A stretch of 28,774 nt of DNA from assembly GCA_013115145.1 (NCBI GenBank), contig JAAPAO010000463.1, positions 1-28,774 of the forward strand. The letters are read 5' to 3'. The stretch comes from Perkinsus chesapeaki (lineage: Eukaryota; Perkinsozoa; Perkinsida; Perkinsidae). The notes below the pieces were generated by a model. That model was given only the letters and a program-made list of their open reading frames with translations, was not told the origin of the DNA and did no database searches. The stretch's first letter is position 1. Every line of letters starts with the position of its first letter. This document shows positions 1-10,775 of this stretch, one piece after another. A program made the translations under genes and the position numbers.

Positions 1-243
1 AACCGTTTGTCATCCTGCATTCTTCATGCAATCTTCAAGAAATCTTCATGCATCTTCACGGTGACGTGACAAACTCGGCAAAGTCGACAGAGAAGAAAAA
101 ATAAACCTGCGCTGCCATTTCGGCGGAGCGATGCAATCCCTTCCTACGTGCATTACATGCACTTATGTCAATTATGCCACCTCGGCGCAAGATTCGATTT
201 TGCGCCCAACACGGACTTTGACCATCGGACTAATGATATATCC

Positions 244-3200
244 ATGAATCTGCTCCCCATCCCGCTTAAGCTAATCTATCTACTCTGTCACCACCTATTG
301 GTTGGCGGTGGGTATGATCTCAACGACCACAGTTGCTTTAATTCGACACTTGAAGCCTTCGACTACAATCAAGTCGACGCTGAATCTGTCAATTACTTCA
401 CCGAAGAGCTCGTCATCGGTAATGTCGAGAGATGTCACATCGCTCGTTTGTCGGCGGCCGTCAGAGTTGCAATATGGAAGGTTCGACAGCTTGCCTTTAC
501 GTGCTTCATACCAACTTTTCCTCGGATATCTCGATGTCCAGTCGACGTCGATGAATCCTTCACTGATATGCCCCAAGTGGGTTCCCTCCTGGACGAGGCC
601 TTCATCTCATCTGTAACAGCCTCGCCTGAGCCTGGTCGTTCCGGCGTTTACTCTGGTTTTCGTGTTCACCTCTTCCTTAAAGGAGCCACCCAATGGCGAA
701 TATTTTCGTTGCTTTATCAGCTTCGTGCTGAATTCGCTGGCCTACAGGAAGCCCTCGCCTACTCTTACGGTGCAGACGTTATCGACTTGGTCATGCTCGT
801 CGCTGGTCCTAGTATGGCTCGCCATCACTCCGAGGTTGTTGGTCAATGTGATGGCTTCGTTCTCAAAGACAAGTGGGAGCATCTCCGCAGATCTACTGTT
901 GAGGCAGCTGAGTTCGTATCGAATTTGCTCAACAGCTCCTCGTCGTGGTCTCGAGAGCTAGAGTTTTCGCATCGCTCCGCCGTTCTCGACGTCATTTATC
1001 GCGGTGCATTCGCAGCTGCAGCGCGTTTGGCGGATTCTATCTTTGTAGAATTCGGCGACGGGCCCGGTCATGAAGCATCCTATAAGGAATGCCTGCTCGG
1101 CACAGTGGCAATGAACCTACTGAGGAGTGTTCCTTTTGCCGTGCTCGACAAGGAAGCCTGGTTGGAACGTTTTCTGGTGGCAGCCATGGCCATGCAGACG
1201 CAGACCTCCTTAGTTGCTAGTCTTGCTGATTCTCGCTTCTGGCCATCGTTCGAGTTCTGGCACCTTCTGGTGGCGTTGAGAACCGCTCAGGATGTGCCCG
1301 GCAGTGCAGCCCCTCCGAATCCACGTTTAATTTCGTTCTTTGCTGCGCCCTTCGACGAGGATATGGTGTCTCTCCCCGGCCCCACGGAGCTGTTCGAGCA
1401 GGCCTACCTGAGAGTACATGGGCCTCAGGGAACAGAAAGGCTATCGAGCGGCGAGCGCCTCGATGTGATGGACGCAGTTCAAACGATCGCCAGTGTTACT
1501 GCCGGCATGCCGGAGGACTCTTTGGTGTACGTTACCATTGGTTATGGAAGCTACTTGAAAAAGGTGGGGAATTTCGGAGAATTTTTCTACGTTAAAGTCT
1601 TTCCGTTGTTTGCAGGTGATCCCCAGATGGTTGCAGTTAACACCAGAGAAGCATCCGTTGCTTGTCTACACAGTCGGCTCTGACGCAGCTCGAGAATGCC
1701 GGCAACTCCAGGCTGGCGGACTGGGTGTCACCTGTCTGGGAGCACCGGAGGGGCTTACTCATCAAACTGCCAAGTCGGGACATATGGAAATTTCTAACCA
1801 TCTCGCCTCCTTAAGGATTCTACCGAGTGGAGGAATTGTGAGGCGCGTGACTAACTAATATATTCCACTATAGTCCACTATTTCCCATTTATCAGCTAGG
1901 AAGTGATAAATAGAGTCAAATCTATGGAAGGCGCATCGCGGAAACTGTCGCGGTAGGAATCGATGCCTAGTGTAATCGAGATAGGATTTGTAAGAATCTT
2001 CGGAGTTAAACTCCCACTGGGAACAATTCCTGTTCCTCGAAGAACATATTACTCGAAAAATTGATGACAATTCTCAGTTGAAGAATTATCTAACTAGGAC
2101 CAAGAGACGATGCTGCTGCATCATCTTCTAGGATTGTCGTTAGATGGTTTATACTCTAATTTTATCCTATAGGTTGTTATTCATTACTTTATTACTCATA
2201 CTGTTAGTTATATTAGTACGTTAACTATTAATAATTATCAATTATTAGCGATTGCCCATTTGTGCATAGATTCGTCGAGATAGTACACAAGAAAATATGA
2301 GATTCTATTAATTTCAAAGTATTCAGCATGACTTTCCAGGGAGTGCATTCTAATGTTGGTTTCTACAGGTACACCATTCTCTCTTTCTTATGTTCATGTG
2401 GTGTGCCGTCGGTCTACTTGGATCTCAATCAAGCACTGCTGCGTGATCCGAGCCCATCGTTGGCACCTATCAGGGACTACGACATGGCGTTCAGCTCCTA
2501 TCTGTTCAGCGACTCGCTTAATCCCTCTGTTATGTAACCAGGTTGAATGGAGGGTCGGAGAAGGACTTCGTACGAGTAGATACAGCCGGCCGTCTAAGCT
2601 TACGTGTCAAGCGCACCGAGACATGCTCCGATGGCTCTGGGAGTCTCCGTTTGCCGATGATCGGGAGGGATGGAATGCGATAGCTGGGCACACTCCTCGG
2701 GACCAGTTCATTAAGAATTATAGAGACGGTCAAGTGTATGGCATCGAGGCGGACAAAGGGCAAAACTGTTATGCAGGTTATCTTTCGCATCTCATCGAAA
2801 AGGTCCAGGCTTCAACTTCACCACGTTGGACAGTCGCAGGGAATTTGCTTCCGGTGATGGATGGATCACGTTCGATAGTGACGACCGAAATACTGGTATA
2901 CGAAATGATGACATGCCTCCAGCAACCGTCACTTCAACAGGCGATCTCGTGGCTATAAGTTTTTGGAGCATGGACGATCCGCGTCACGGCGTCACAGAGG
3001 ACACATTGTTCGACACCTTCTACGGCGGCGGCTCAGAATGCGCCAAGGGTGAGGCCGGGCGAAGCTTCTTTGCAGCGACGAAGTCGGTCTCGGTCTCGGT
3101 GTAAGGCATCATCATCATCCTCAACAGTGCTGCTGCCTCCTCTAGAGCGGTCATCCTCGGAATGCCTATCATCGGAAGCAATCGACATTATCAATAAATA

Positions 3201-4627
3201 CAGACAAGTGCCGAAATGGGTGGAGGACAATGAGACAGCTGAAGAGCTGTCGAGGAGTAAACTGGTGTCTGTGAGCTACGCTGAAGGATGCTGTGAGCAA
3301 TCGAAGGAAAGAAATCGCCAAAGTGCATTAGGAAATGGGATCGATGAAGTATCTCGTGTAGCCCATGGGAAACCGAGGACTTTGGTTGTTCCTCAGGTCA
3401 GGATGTACAATGGATCCATGCTCGATCCTGAGTGGCGTCAGCGCAACTCAGCCATTCTATCACTGCCGAGGGGAGCGGGCTACTGGCTGTGGAAACCGTA
3501 ACCGAGCTTGCCAAGAACAATTTCACCGCGACCGGCTTAGATTCGTCATCTTGGACACGCTGCTGGACGATTCACTGCCGTGGTTCTCTTCGGTCGTGCT
3601 GTATCTAGACGCCGGCAACCACTACACGGCGAATCCGCGCAGTGTCGGTAAAATCCTTTACCGCAGCTTAGCGTGGTAAATTCTCCTCAGTCGGGCGCGC
3701 TCTGCTTCACACTGATGTGGCGGCACCGTTGCTGAAGTGCTGCCTGGAGAGCGACTGGGCGAAACGGGACGCCATTCGTCTTCTCGCTCCAGCGGAGCCA
3801 CCTGCAGTGGTCGATCGGCCGCAAACAGCGGCGTACTTCCTAATGTTCAGGCAAGTTTCACTGCACGGCCGCGGAGTCGGCATCAATTCTCTGGTCGCAG
3901 GAAAACTCCCGTGGCGGTTGATTTTGTGAAGAGGTGGCTTCGAGCGTGCGAGGACTATCGGGTAGGAGCGAGTGATAGTGGAACGTCGGATGTGTCCCTG
4001 AAGCTCGGAATTTTCCGGCGAAATTCCCAGTGCATATCGGCGCTAGACACACTTTTGGCTCCCCGTGGGACACTTTTCTATGTGGCTAGATGTCTCCTTG
4101 GCGGGAAGTTGTTCGCTCTCCTCCTCCACATTTCGCACCGTGAGCGTTTTGTCGATGAGGAGGAGCATGTATCTTCATTGGAATCGAGCGTGAAAAGTTA
4201 GGACAATACCACATTAGTTGGTTTAACTTAGTGTCGCTCGGGGCACGGTCTACTAGACAGTGTTGTGAGATTTCATAGGAAGTCTGAGTAGCTTCGTGAA
4301 CTGTATACGTCAATAGTCATCGGAGGGCATCCTTCTATTAATGACTAATAATCGAGTACGACCGTGGAGGCCTCACTGACGGTGGGCGAGTGGCCCCTTA
4401 TCTGCAGTAGCCGCTGAATACCCTTAACGCACGGGCTTTGCGAGTGAGTCGCTATGCAGGTGGTGACTGATTATGAGAATGAGGAAGGTTATCGGAACTA
4501 CCCGACATTCACCAGACATGTCCATGACCAAGCTGCATTCTCCATCCTTTTCAAACTAGGAGGCTTCACTGCATTCGACCTGGATGATGCTCATCGTGTC
4601 ATGAATCTCTCAAGATGGCGAGATTAG
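244..4627 (+). CDS. Two-domain glycosyltransferase-like protein, 10 exons, about 973 aa
   Basis: Exons: 244-1563, 1616-1773, 2369-2528, 2599-2776, 2809-3048, 3128-3497, 3541-3647, 3691-3850, 3901-3961, 4460-4627. Together they give 2922 nt in one frame. The chosen Met starts a hydrophobic stretch (MNLLPIPLKLIYLLCHHLLV) that fits a signal anchor; an in-frame ATG at 154 is the alternative. Residues 1-430 resemble nothing I know. About 430-680 looks like a nucleotide-diphospho-sugar transferase (PF03407-like): VYVTIGYGSYLKK, then YTILSFL, then VYLDLNQALLRDPSP near 511, then GFNFTTLDSR. About 740-973 looks like a second transferase family: GAGYWLWKP near 805, VVLYLDAGNHY near 833, RHVHDQAAFSIL near 938. 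The likely role is sugar transfer to secreted glycans in the Golgi (inference). The 3851-3900 intron starts with GC. Introns 1774-2368 and 3962-4459 are unusually long; joining across them restores conserved motifs on both sides. The 32-nt intron 2777-2808 is the shortest and least sure. Confidence 0.72.
3851..3900 (+). other. GC-AG intron in the glycosyltransferase gene
   Basis: The exon ends in ...TTCAG and the intron opens GCAAGT, which is the usual context of GC-AG introns, and closes GTCGCAG. Removing it joins FLMFR to KTPVAVDFVKRWL in frame. No GT donor nearby gives the same join. Confidence 0.6.
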
Positions 4628-4721
4628 TCGTCATGCTGCCATGCTGTCTCTTTTCGACATGTCTTGCGCTGTTATTCTCGACCTGGCAAAAACGTGTCGA
4701 GCAGTTTGACGAATCGTCAAC

Positions 4722-6601
4722 ATGTCACCAACCGGTCACGTTTTAGCATCACTCGCTCTTTCAATATTTACACTGCTTCCTTTACGCGGAGCATTGGCAA
4801 GGTAAGCGGAGAACCATCAGTTTTGGAGTCTGGCATATCTGGTTTAGCCGCTCAGAGGAGATATTCTCTTTTCAGGTCCATGGCGTCGGTCGCACCTCAC
4901 GCGAATGGCCCAAGTACACTGGTGCAGATAGGGTAAGTTGAGTATCTCTAAATAAATTAGGGAATGCTTTAGAACGGCGGAAAATCTGGACCCCACTCTA
5001 CCGCCTCAGTCAGAGGCTCACAGTACGGCTACAACAACAACGACAACAACTACATTGGCACCTCCGGCTGCTGCTGCTACGCCGCTCAACTCGTCGCATA
5101 CCTATAAGGGAATCGAAGTGAGAGATATATAATTATAATCTAAGATTAATGTGTATTATGATATATAATATTATAAATAGAAGGATTAAAGTGAACTGTT
5201 ATTAATGAACGATATATAATTGTTAGATTCAAGTCCATTATTATTTATATTGTATAAATACTCGTGCACACTGCGATGATAGACAGTAGCTGTTTGTCAG
5301 TTACGGCGATTGTCAAAAGATTCTCTGTCCTCCTTGCCATCCACGGAGGAAAGGGTGTATTCAATTGTAACTCAGAGTGATGCGATCAAAGGCTTCAAGA
5401 AGTAGATGGTTGATTAGAATAGATTTCGCATTGTTCAAGTTGCTCAGTTACATTGTTAAAGGAGAATACTTGCCCTGTGACTATCAAGGGTGTCTAATGT
5501 ATGCCTGTGGGTATTGCAAAAAGACATCTGGAATGCTCGGTGAGAGACGCTCTTCTTCGGAGGGCACCGGCGTCGACGTGGTGGTGATGTCAGCAACGAC
5601 TAGCTTTACTTGTCCGTCTGTCAAGCTAGTGCGAGATGATCACCAAAGGACTATTATGCAGACACACGCTGGAGACTTTTGCGATCTAGCTCCAAAAGAG
5701 AAGTACGCACGCGTTCCTCCAGTAGATCTCTGTTCTACTATTTGAGCACATTTCTGTTCCCGTATTCGGATCTACGTTACTCTTCATCTCAAGTAGGCCC
5801 CAGAAGGGACACCATTGGTCTTATCTTTTATATATTGCAAGTCTGCCGAATGACAGAGAAAACAATATTATTTGGATAAACAGGTTTTTGCAGCTTTAAG
5901 GCGGCAGTTAGACGACATCCTGGAATCTATAAATTTGCTATCAATAAGAAAACCTGTAGTGTGGATTTTACCATTATAACTTTTTCGCTAAAGACTGTTA
6001 CTCAGCGACTTTTCGTGTTTCAGGATTGACCATTTTGAGGATCGTACCTGCCCGGCGATCCTCGGCCTTGGGAAAGGTAAGCCTAGCTCGTCCTCCTCAC
6101 ACGCATACCGTTATAATAGGTGTCCCGCCAGCACAGGCATATTCCGAGCAACTCATCAGAGTGAAGCCGTATAAAGGTGCTAATCCTCGAGTTACAGCCC
6201 AGTTCGCAGCGAAGAAGGAAGAAGACATTACCGGCAGATTGCCAGTTCTAAAAGACGGTGAGAATCTGATCGTCTCTTGTACCGTATTTGCTCCCTCAGG
6301 AACGGTCGACTGTACCCATCTACTTCTTCATTTCGAGGCAGGCCAACCACCACCGGTCCCGATCAACCCGTTGTGGTCGCCTGGTGGAGAGGCCTTCCCA
6401 CCGCCTCCCGCCGACGGATCACCCCCGACCCCTCAGACCGTGTACGCTAATGGACAGCCAGCAGCACCGGGCGGCGGGCAGCTGGATGCTAATCATCCTT
6501 TGGCACAAGGACCGATGAACCTTTCACGTTCATATACCTTTTCTTTACACTATGTTGTTTTCATTATGAGCACAATGCTGCTATTTTTATCCACTTCATA
6601 A
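4722..6601 (+). CDS. Probable GPI-anchored, Thr/Pro-rich surface protein (middle exons unresolved)
   Basis: Exon 1 (4722-4801) encodes a clear signal peptide, MSPTGHVLASLALSIFTLLP, ending in GALA. Exon 2 is 4876-4932 after a GTAAGC...TTTTCAG intron. Exon 3 (4973-5117) encodes a Thr tract and Ala/Pro, ending TYKGIE before a GTGAGA donor; if that donor is not used the frame stops at 5132. The last exons are about 6024-6076 (IDHFEDRTCPAILGLGK) and 6120-6601, separated by a 43-nt GTAAGC intron. The final exon is Pro/Gly-rich and ends in a hydrophobic tail (YVVFIMSTMLLFLSTS) directly before the stop, as in GPI-attachment signals. Between 5118 and 6023 I could not find exons whose phases join. Candidates are 5377-5745 (Cys-containing, CPSVKLV) and 5894-6000 (GIYKFAINKKTCSVDF). 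Two separate genes are possible. No family is recognised. The start lies 94 nt after the stop of the upstream transferase. Confidence 0.5.
5118..6023 (+). other. Unresolved middle of the surface-protein gene; AT-rich intron plus candidate exons
   Basis: 5118-5270 is very AT-rich and looks intronic. An open frame at 5377-5745 encodes a Cys-containing stretch, and another at about 5894-6000 encodes a hydrophobic beta-like segment. Either may be an exon of the surrounding gene, but I could not match splice phases to the flanking exons. Confidence 0.35.
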
Positions 6602-6993
6602 ACAATCACGGTAAATGCCTTCATTACGACGCCCCAATGGGCGCCGACATTGTGTTTGTTGTCGTTAACTTTTTGTTGAATTAATAGTTGTCAACTTGTA
6701 CACACTGTAGGGGTGAACCCTCTCTTCCTTCTGTGGGAACTCAGACGACTAATTGATAATTAGTTGTTATAAGCAAGGAAAGATGAGAGACTCATCATGA
6801 ATCTTACCTATCATTAGATGATCCACAATGATAGGAAGCATAATCGACACCACTAGTGATTCGTTTGTTTAACCTGTTTGCTGTTGAAAACTGTACAACT
6901 CAATACAATGGTTATCGGACAACAGTCATATATCATTAGCTAGACACTACCCGTTTGATCAGAAGATCTGAGAATAATAACGACCAGTAACTT
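6602..6993. other. Convergent intergenic region
   Basis: This lies between the 3' ends of the plus-strand surface-protein gene and the minus-strand repeat-protein gene. No convincing coding segment, RNA gene or repeat was seen. The last exon of the minus-strand gene ends in a strong GTGAGT donor at 7017, so a further exon could lie here. Confidence 0.5.
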
Positions 6994-9900
6994 TCATCGG
7001 CAATCCCACAAACTCACCCGTTTGAACAACTCCATGGCCTTCTTTGCGAATCCAACAATTCGACTTCCAATGCTTCCCCCTTCCTTTGATGCCTCCTCCT
7101 CCTATTAAGAATCAGATAAGGAGCAACCGCAGGATCCGCGCCACACTTTTTGCTTACATCAGACTTGTCAAATCGCTTCCATGTCCTCCTCCGCACCGTA
7201 TTCTCCACAGCAGCGGTTTTAGCCCGGGTTGACCGTGGGCGTTCATCTTTCAGATCCGACTGACAATCGACGTGGCCAGTGGTCGAATCCATCGGATAAA
7301 CTGCTCCTACCGATAAGCTTCCCGAAGATTCCCCTTCCGTCTCCTCAGCAGCCGGAGATGGTTCCTCCTCCTTCTCATCATCATCGCCGCCCTACAATAG
7401 TAAAAACCGTGAGAATGCAGTCTAAGGGACAGTCGACTAACCTTGGTCTCGTCGAACCGTCTTCGTAACCATGGTGTGAACCGATTGATGTTATTTCCAA
7501 CAGGATGAGCAAGGGGTTGATTATTGTACTTAGTGGCTTTGTACCGTCTATCGGGTTGCGTGACAGCCTGAAAGTGAGCGTCAGCAAGCGCTCAGGCACA
7601 AGTCCATTGGCCTACTGAAAAGCTCTTCTTCGACTCTTCGGAAGATACTTCATTCTCAGGAACAGCAGCAGCAGCCTGAGACCGAAGCATTATCACTGTC
7701 GCTGAACTGCTGCAATCGACTTGGATGAAATTAGGAGTTCCGTGGACTTTAAAGTCGCATTCAAGTGACGCAGCTTACTTCCTTAGTGTTCTCATCACCT
7801 TCATCTAACTTCGGTAAATCCCAGAGTAAGGTATCAAACTTGTCGGTCGAATTTGAAGTTGATTCGGCATCCTGACAAACTCAACGATCAACATACCGAT
7901 AAGAATTCTATCATCACGACCGCTCAACCGACCATCCACTGGTAGTAGATTAGCGCAACATTGGCGACTAGTGGCAGAGTCATCCCCAAACTCACCTCCT
8001 CATCAAACTTTCTTGGTACCCATGGTGTCCGTCTATCGATATTATTCCCTTTCACCGCACTATCCTTCTTGCCAGCCGAGGTGGGCACTTTGAGCCCTTT
8101 CGGGGGCTTGTCGTGTGTCGTCTTGTCCCCATTCTTCGAAGAACTCGAGTCTCCTTCTTTGTCCTGAGAACCGCGACGCCATACAACAGCATACTGTGAA
8201 TTAAACATCAGTGTTACAGATGAATTATCACTATCGTCAACACTATTTGATCATTTTATTCAGGATGAATATTGTCTACGGTCTCCACTTGCCGAGTCCC
8301 TTACGCTAGTTCACAGCGTCCTCGACTCTGCTCTACGGAGATGAGAGCCCATTCCACTGGTACTAATTCTCTTCTGGAATACTCCCCCATTTTCGACTCA
8401 AGTTTATATATAAACTTATAACTCATAAACAGTTGTACATCGCGTCACCGGCTACGGTAAAGGATGGTGGCAGATCGACGCAGCTCATCCGAATATCCGA
8501 ATCACTGGGGCATTTTCACGCATAAAACTGCACACATTGCGCAAAGATACTGGCTGAATTCGGAAGCCCGAGATGCCAGAACGACTGTCGCCCTATTGTT
8601 AGTGAGCTTAAGGTAGAGACACCAACCATCATCCAAGTGATGATCCACTATGAGTGTCATCATCGAGGGCTGTGGAGTTTGAGAATAACTTACTTTCTTA
8701 TCGCTTTCATCATCTTCATCAAGCTTTGGTAAGTCCCAGGATAATGTGTCGGAATTGTCTGTCGAATTTGAACTTGATTCGCCTTCCTGAGAAACATAAA
8801 AATGAGTAACCTTTGAGACCATTGGCAGCAGCAGCCCCAAACAGGGAATCTAAGGTGACTTTTGTGATATTAGTAATAGCGTGGGCCATCGATAATCCAC
8901 AGTAGGATAATGGACTGTGACCTTCAATTGGTGTTGTCGTCGTCGACCTTGACTTTTCAAACTCACCTCCTCCTTTTCTTCAAATCTTCTCCGCACCCAT
9001 GGCATTGGTCTAGCCATTGCATTCCCCCTCACCGAAACGCGTCCAACATTGTCATTGCCCTGATAGAAGACAGCAGGGGTGGCGACGGCGGCGGCAGAGG
9101 TGCAGTCCAATTCAACCAACCTTCCTGTTTAAAGATTCTTCCGAGGGGAGACCAACACGTTTCGGATTCTCCCCGGTGCTCTGAAAATGACCATCCTTTC
9201 TCCCACACTTTATTGTTGTTGTCCCAAACTGCAGCAGTTTATCGGAACTACTCACCTTCGTTCCATCATCTATCTTCACAACAGATCCCTCATTTTCATT
9301 AACCTCTACGGCCTGCACTTTCGCACTCTCTGGAATGGCCCCACTCACAAGGCCAGTGACATTTTCCTAACACCGAAGATGTGTTGAAAACGGATGATCA
9401 CTTTGGACAAGGGCAAACCACAATTTTTGTCATCAGGGAGGAACCCAGTAGAGTGGGAAAATTCGGGAAATTAGGCAAAATCGCTGCAAGTTTTCCGCTC
9501 TCGCTTACGTTGGTTTCATCAAACCGTTTCCGTTCCCTCGGGATCCGGTCTGCCACGTTCCCTTTTGCAGCGCGCGGCCCATGGTGGCTCTTCGGTGCGG
9601 GAGTGGTCGACTAACAACAATCAGCATTGACTTCTACAGCATTGCCTCCTGCCTACCTCAGATACGTCCGGAGCGTCTCCAGGTTTACTGTCATCCTGAG
9701 GGAAAATGCTATCATAGATAGACGACACTCACTCGGGTGATGTTGAACCCACCTCTCCGACGGAATGACTTTTCTTATCCCTCGTCGGTTTGACCTCTCC
9801 TTTCAGCCCTGATAACAATTAAACTAGTTATGTGGATTAGATGTCGACCATCTTACCAGCGGCAAAGTAAAGTGATAAAAGTAGCAAGTTGATTGGATTC

Positions 9901-10775
9901 TTCAAGATGTATGTCATTTACGAGTTGGTATTAGCTACAAAGGAGGATTACCAGTAACAGTCCATCATATTCATAACAACAACAACAACAACAACAAGGG
10001 GACCGCATTAATATATCATGACAAAGTCAAAACCCTCCGACATATACCGGCTACGGCGGCGGCGGTGGCCTCCACCACACTGTCACCCTCAGAATACCTG
10101 ATAGATATCATAGGCACACTAGCCATGTGAGTCCCAGCAGCAGCAGCAGATGCAAATGAATTATTACCCGTTCAAGAAAGGTCAAGATTCTGTCTTGGTA
10201 TTGCTTAAGAGCATTTGTCACTTCCTTCAAGGCTGCTGTGTGCTGTGGTGATGATGATGCATCCTAGGTGAGGGTATCCTCCCCTCCGCGGAAGGCAATT
10301 CGAAGCCACTACTTTTTCATCGAATCTTCTCTGTACCCATGGTACGCGCTGATTGACCTTGTTGCCCACGGCTCGCCTGTCAGCCTTTTTTGGAATGATC
10401 TCCTCTTTATGATCTTCATTTTCCTTATCGACATCAGTTCAGCAAGCGCTCAACCCTGCAACCTCCCTACCTCCTTGGCTAGGCTATGTCGTGAGGATTC
10501 GCGGCTGTCTCTGGATGAATCGCGCGCTGCTCGCCGACGATCAATCCTAGCGGCGCCCTGAATCCGTCATCCATTCCAAGCCTTTCGGTTACCCAGCACC
10601 TACCCGCGGCTTTCTTTGCTCGGCATGGTGTGAGTTGCTCACACTGATGTAGTTCGAGTTGTCTGAGGCAATAATGGAAATGACGAACGGTTCCTCCTGA
10701 CAGTGGCGGAGACCGACCTGTCGCCGATGCCAGGCAAGCTACTAGTAGTAAAGAAGTGGTTATGATATTTAGCAT
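6994..10775 (-). CDS. Secreted repeat protein with six PW..RRFDE motifs, at least 19 exons, about 551 aa
   Basis: Exons in transcript order: 10775-10718, 10662-10604, 10423-10313, 10263-10168, 10087-10048, 9808-9753, 9695-9657, 9610-9509, 9366-9256, 9180-9121, 9059-8967, 8786-8694, 8163-7996, 7871-7779, 7675-7616, 7567-7442, 7391-7311, 7259-7158, 7101-6994. One more may lie between 8693 and 8164. The first encodes a signal peptide, MLNIITTSLLLVACLASA. The rest is charged, Ser-rich and probably disordered. Six exons carry one motif: GNKVNQRVPWVQRRFDEK, GNVADRIPRERKRFDETN, GNAMARPMPWVRRRFEEK, GNNIDRRTPWVPRKFDEE, GNNINRFTPWLRRRFDETK and ENTVRRRTWKRFDKSD. Two 93-nt exons share NSTD..DTL.WDLPKLDE. 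All junctions I could define are phase 0 except those inside the first and the fifth/sixth exon pairs. The C-terminus (IGSRIVGFAKKAMELFKR) could form an amphipathic helix. I recognise no family. Exon 5 and the exact 3' end are least certain. Confidence 0.62.
9975..9997. repeat. AAC trinucleotide microsatellite
   Basis: A run of AAC units lies inside the long intron between the fifth and sixth exons of the minus-strand repeat-protein gene. It is a simple repeat with no coding role. Confidence 0.8.

Noticed and set aside
244-4627. Frame changes at about 1683, 1858, 2537, 3104 and 3501 that first suggested a decayed pseudogene.
   Set aside because: Each change is explained by an intron with acceptable ends, and the joined exons give 2922 nt in frame with conserved motifs running across the joins.
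9975-9997. AAC repeat considered as coding (poly-Gln, poly-Asn or poly-Thr).
   Set aside because: It lies in an intron of the gene on the minus strand, and no open exon covers it.
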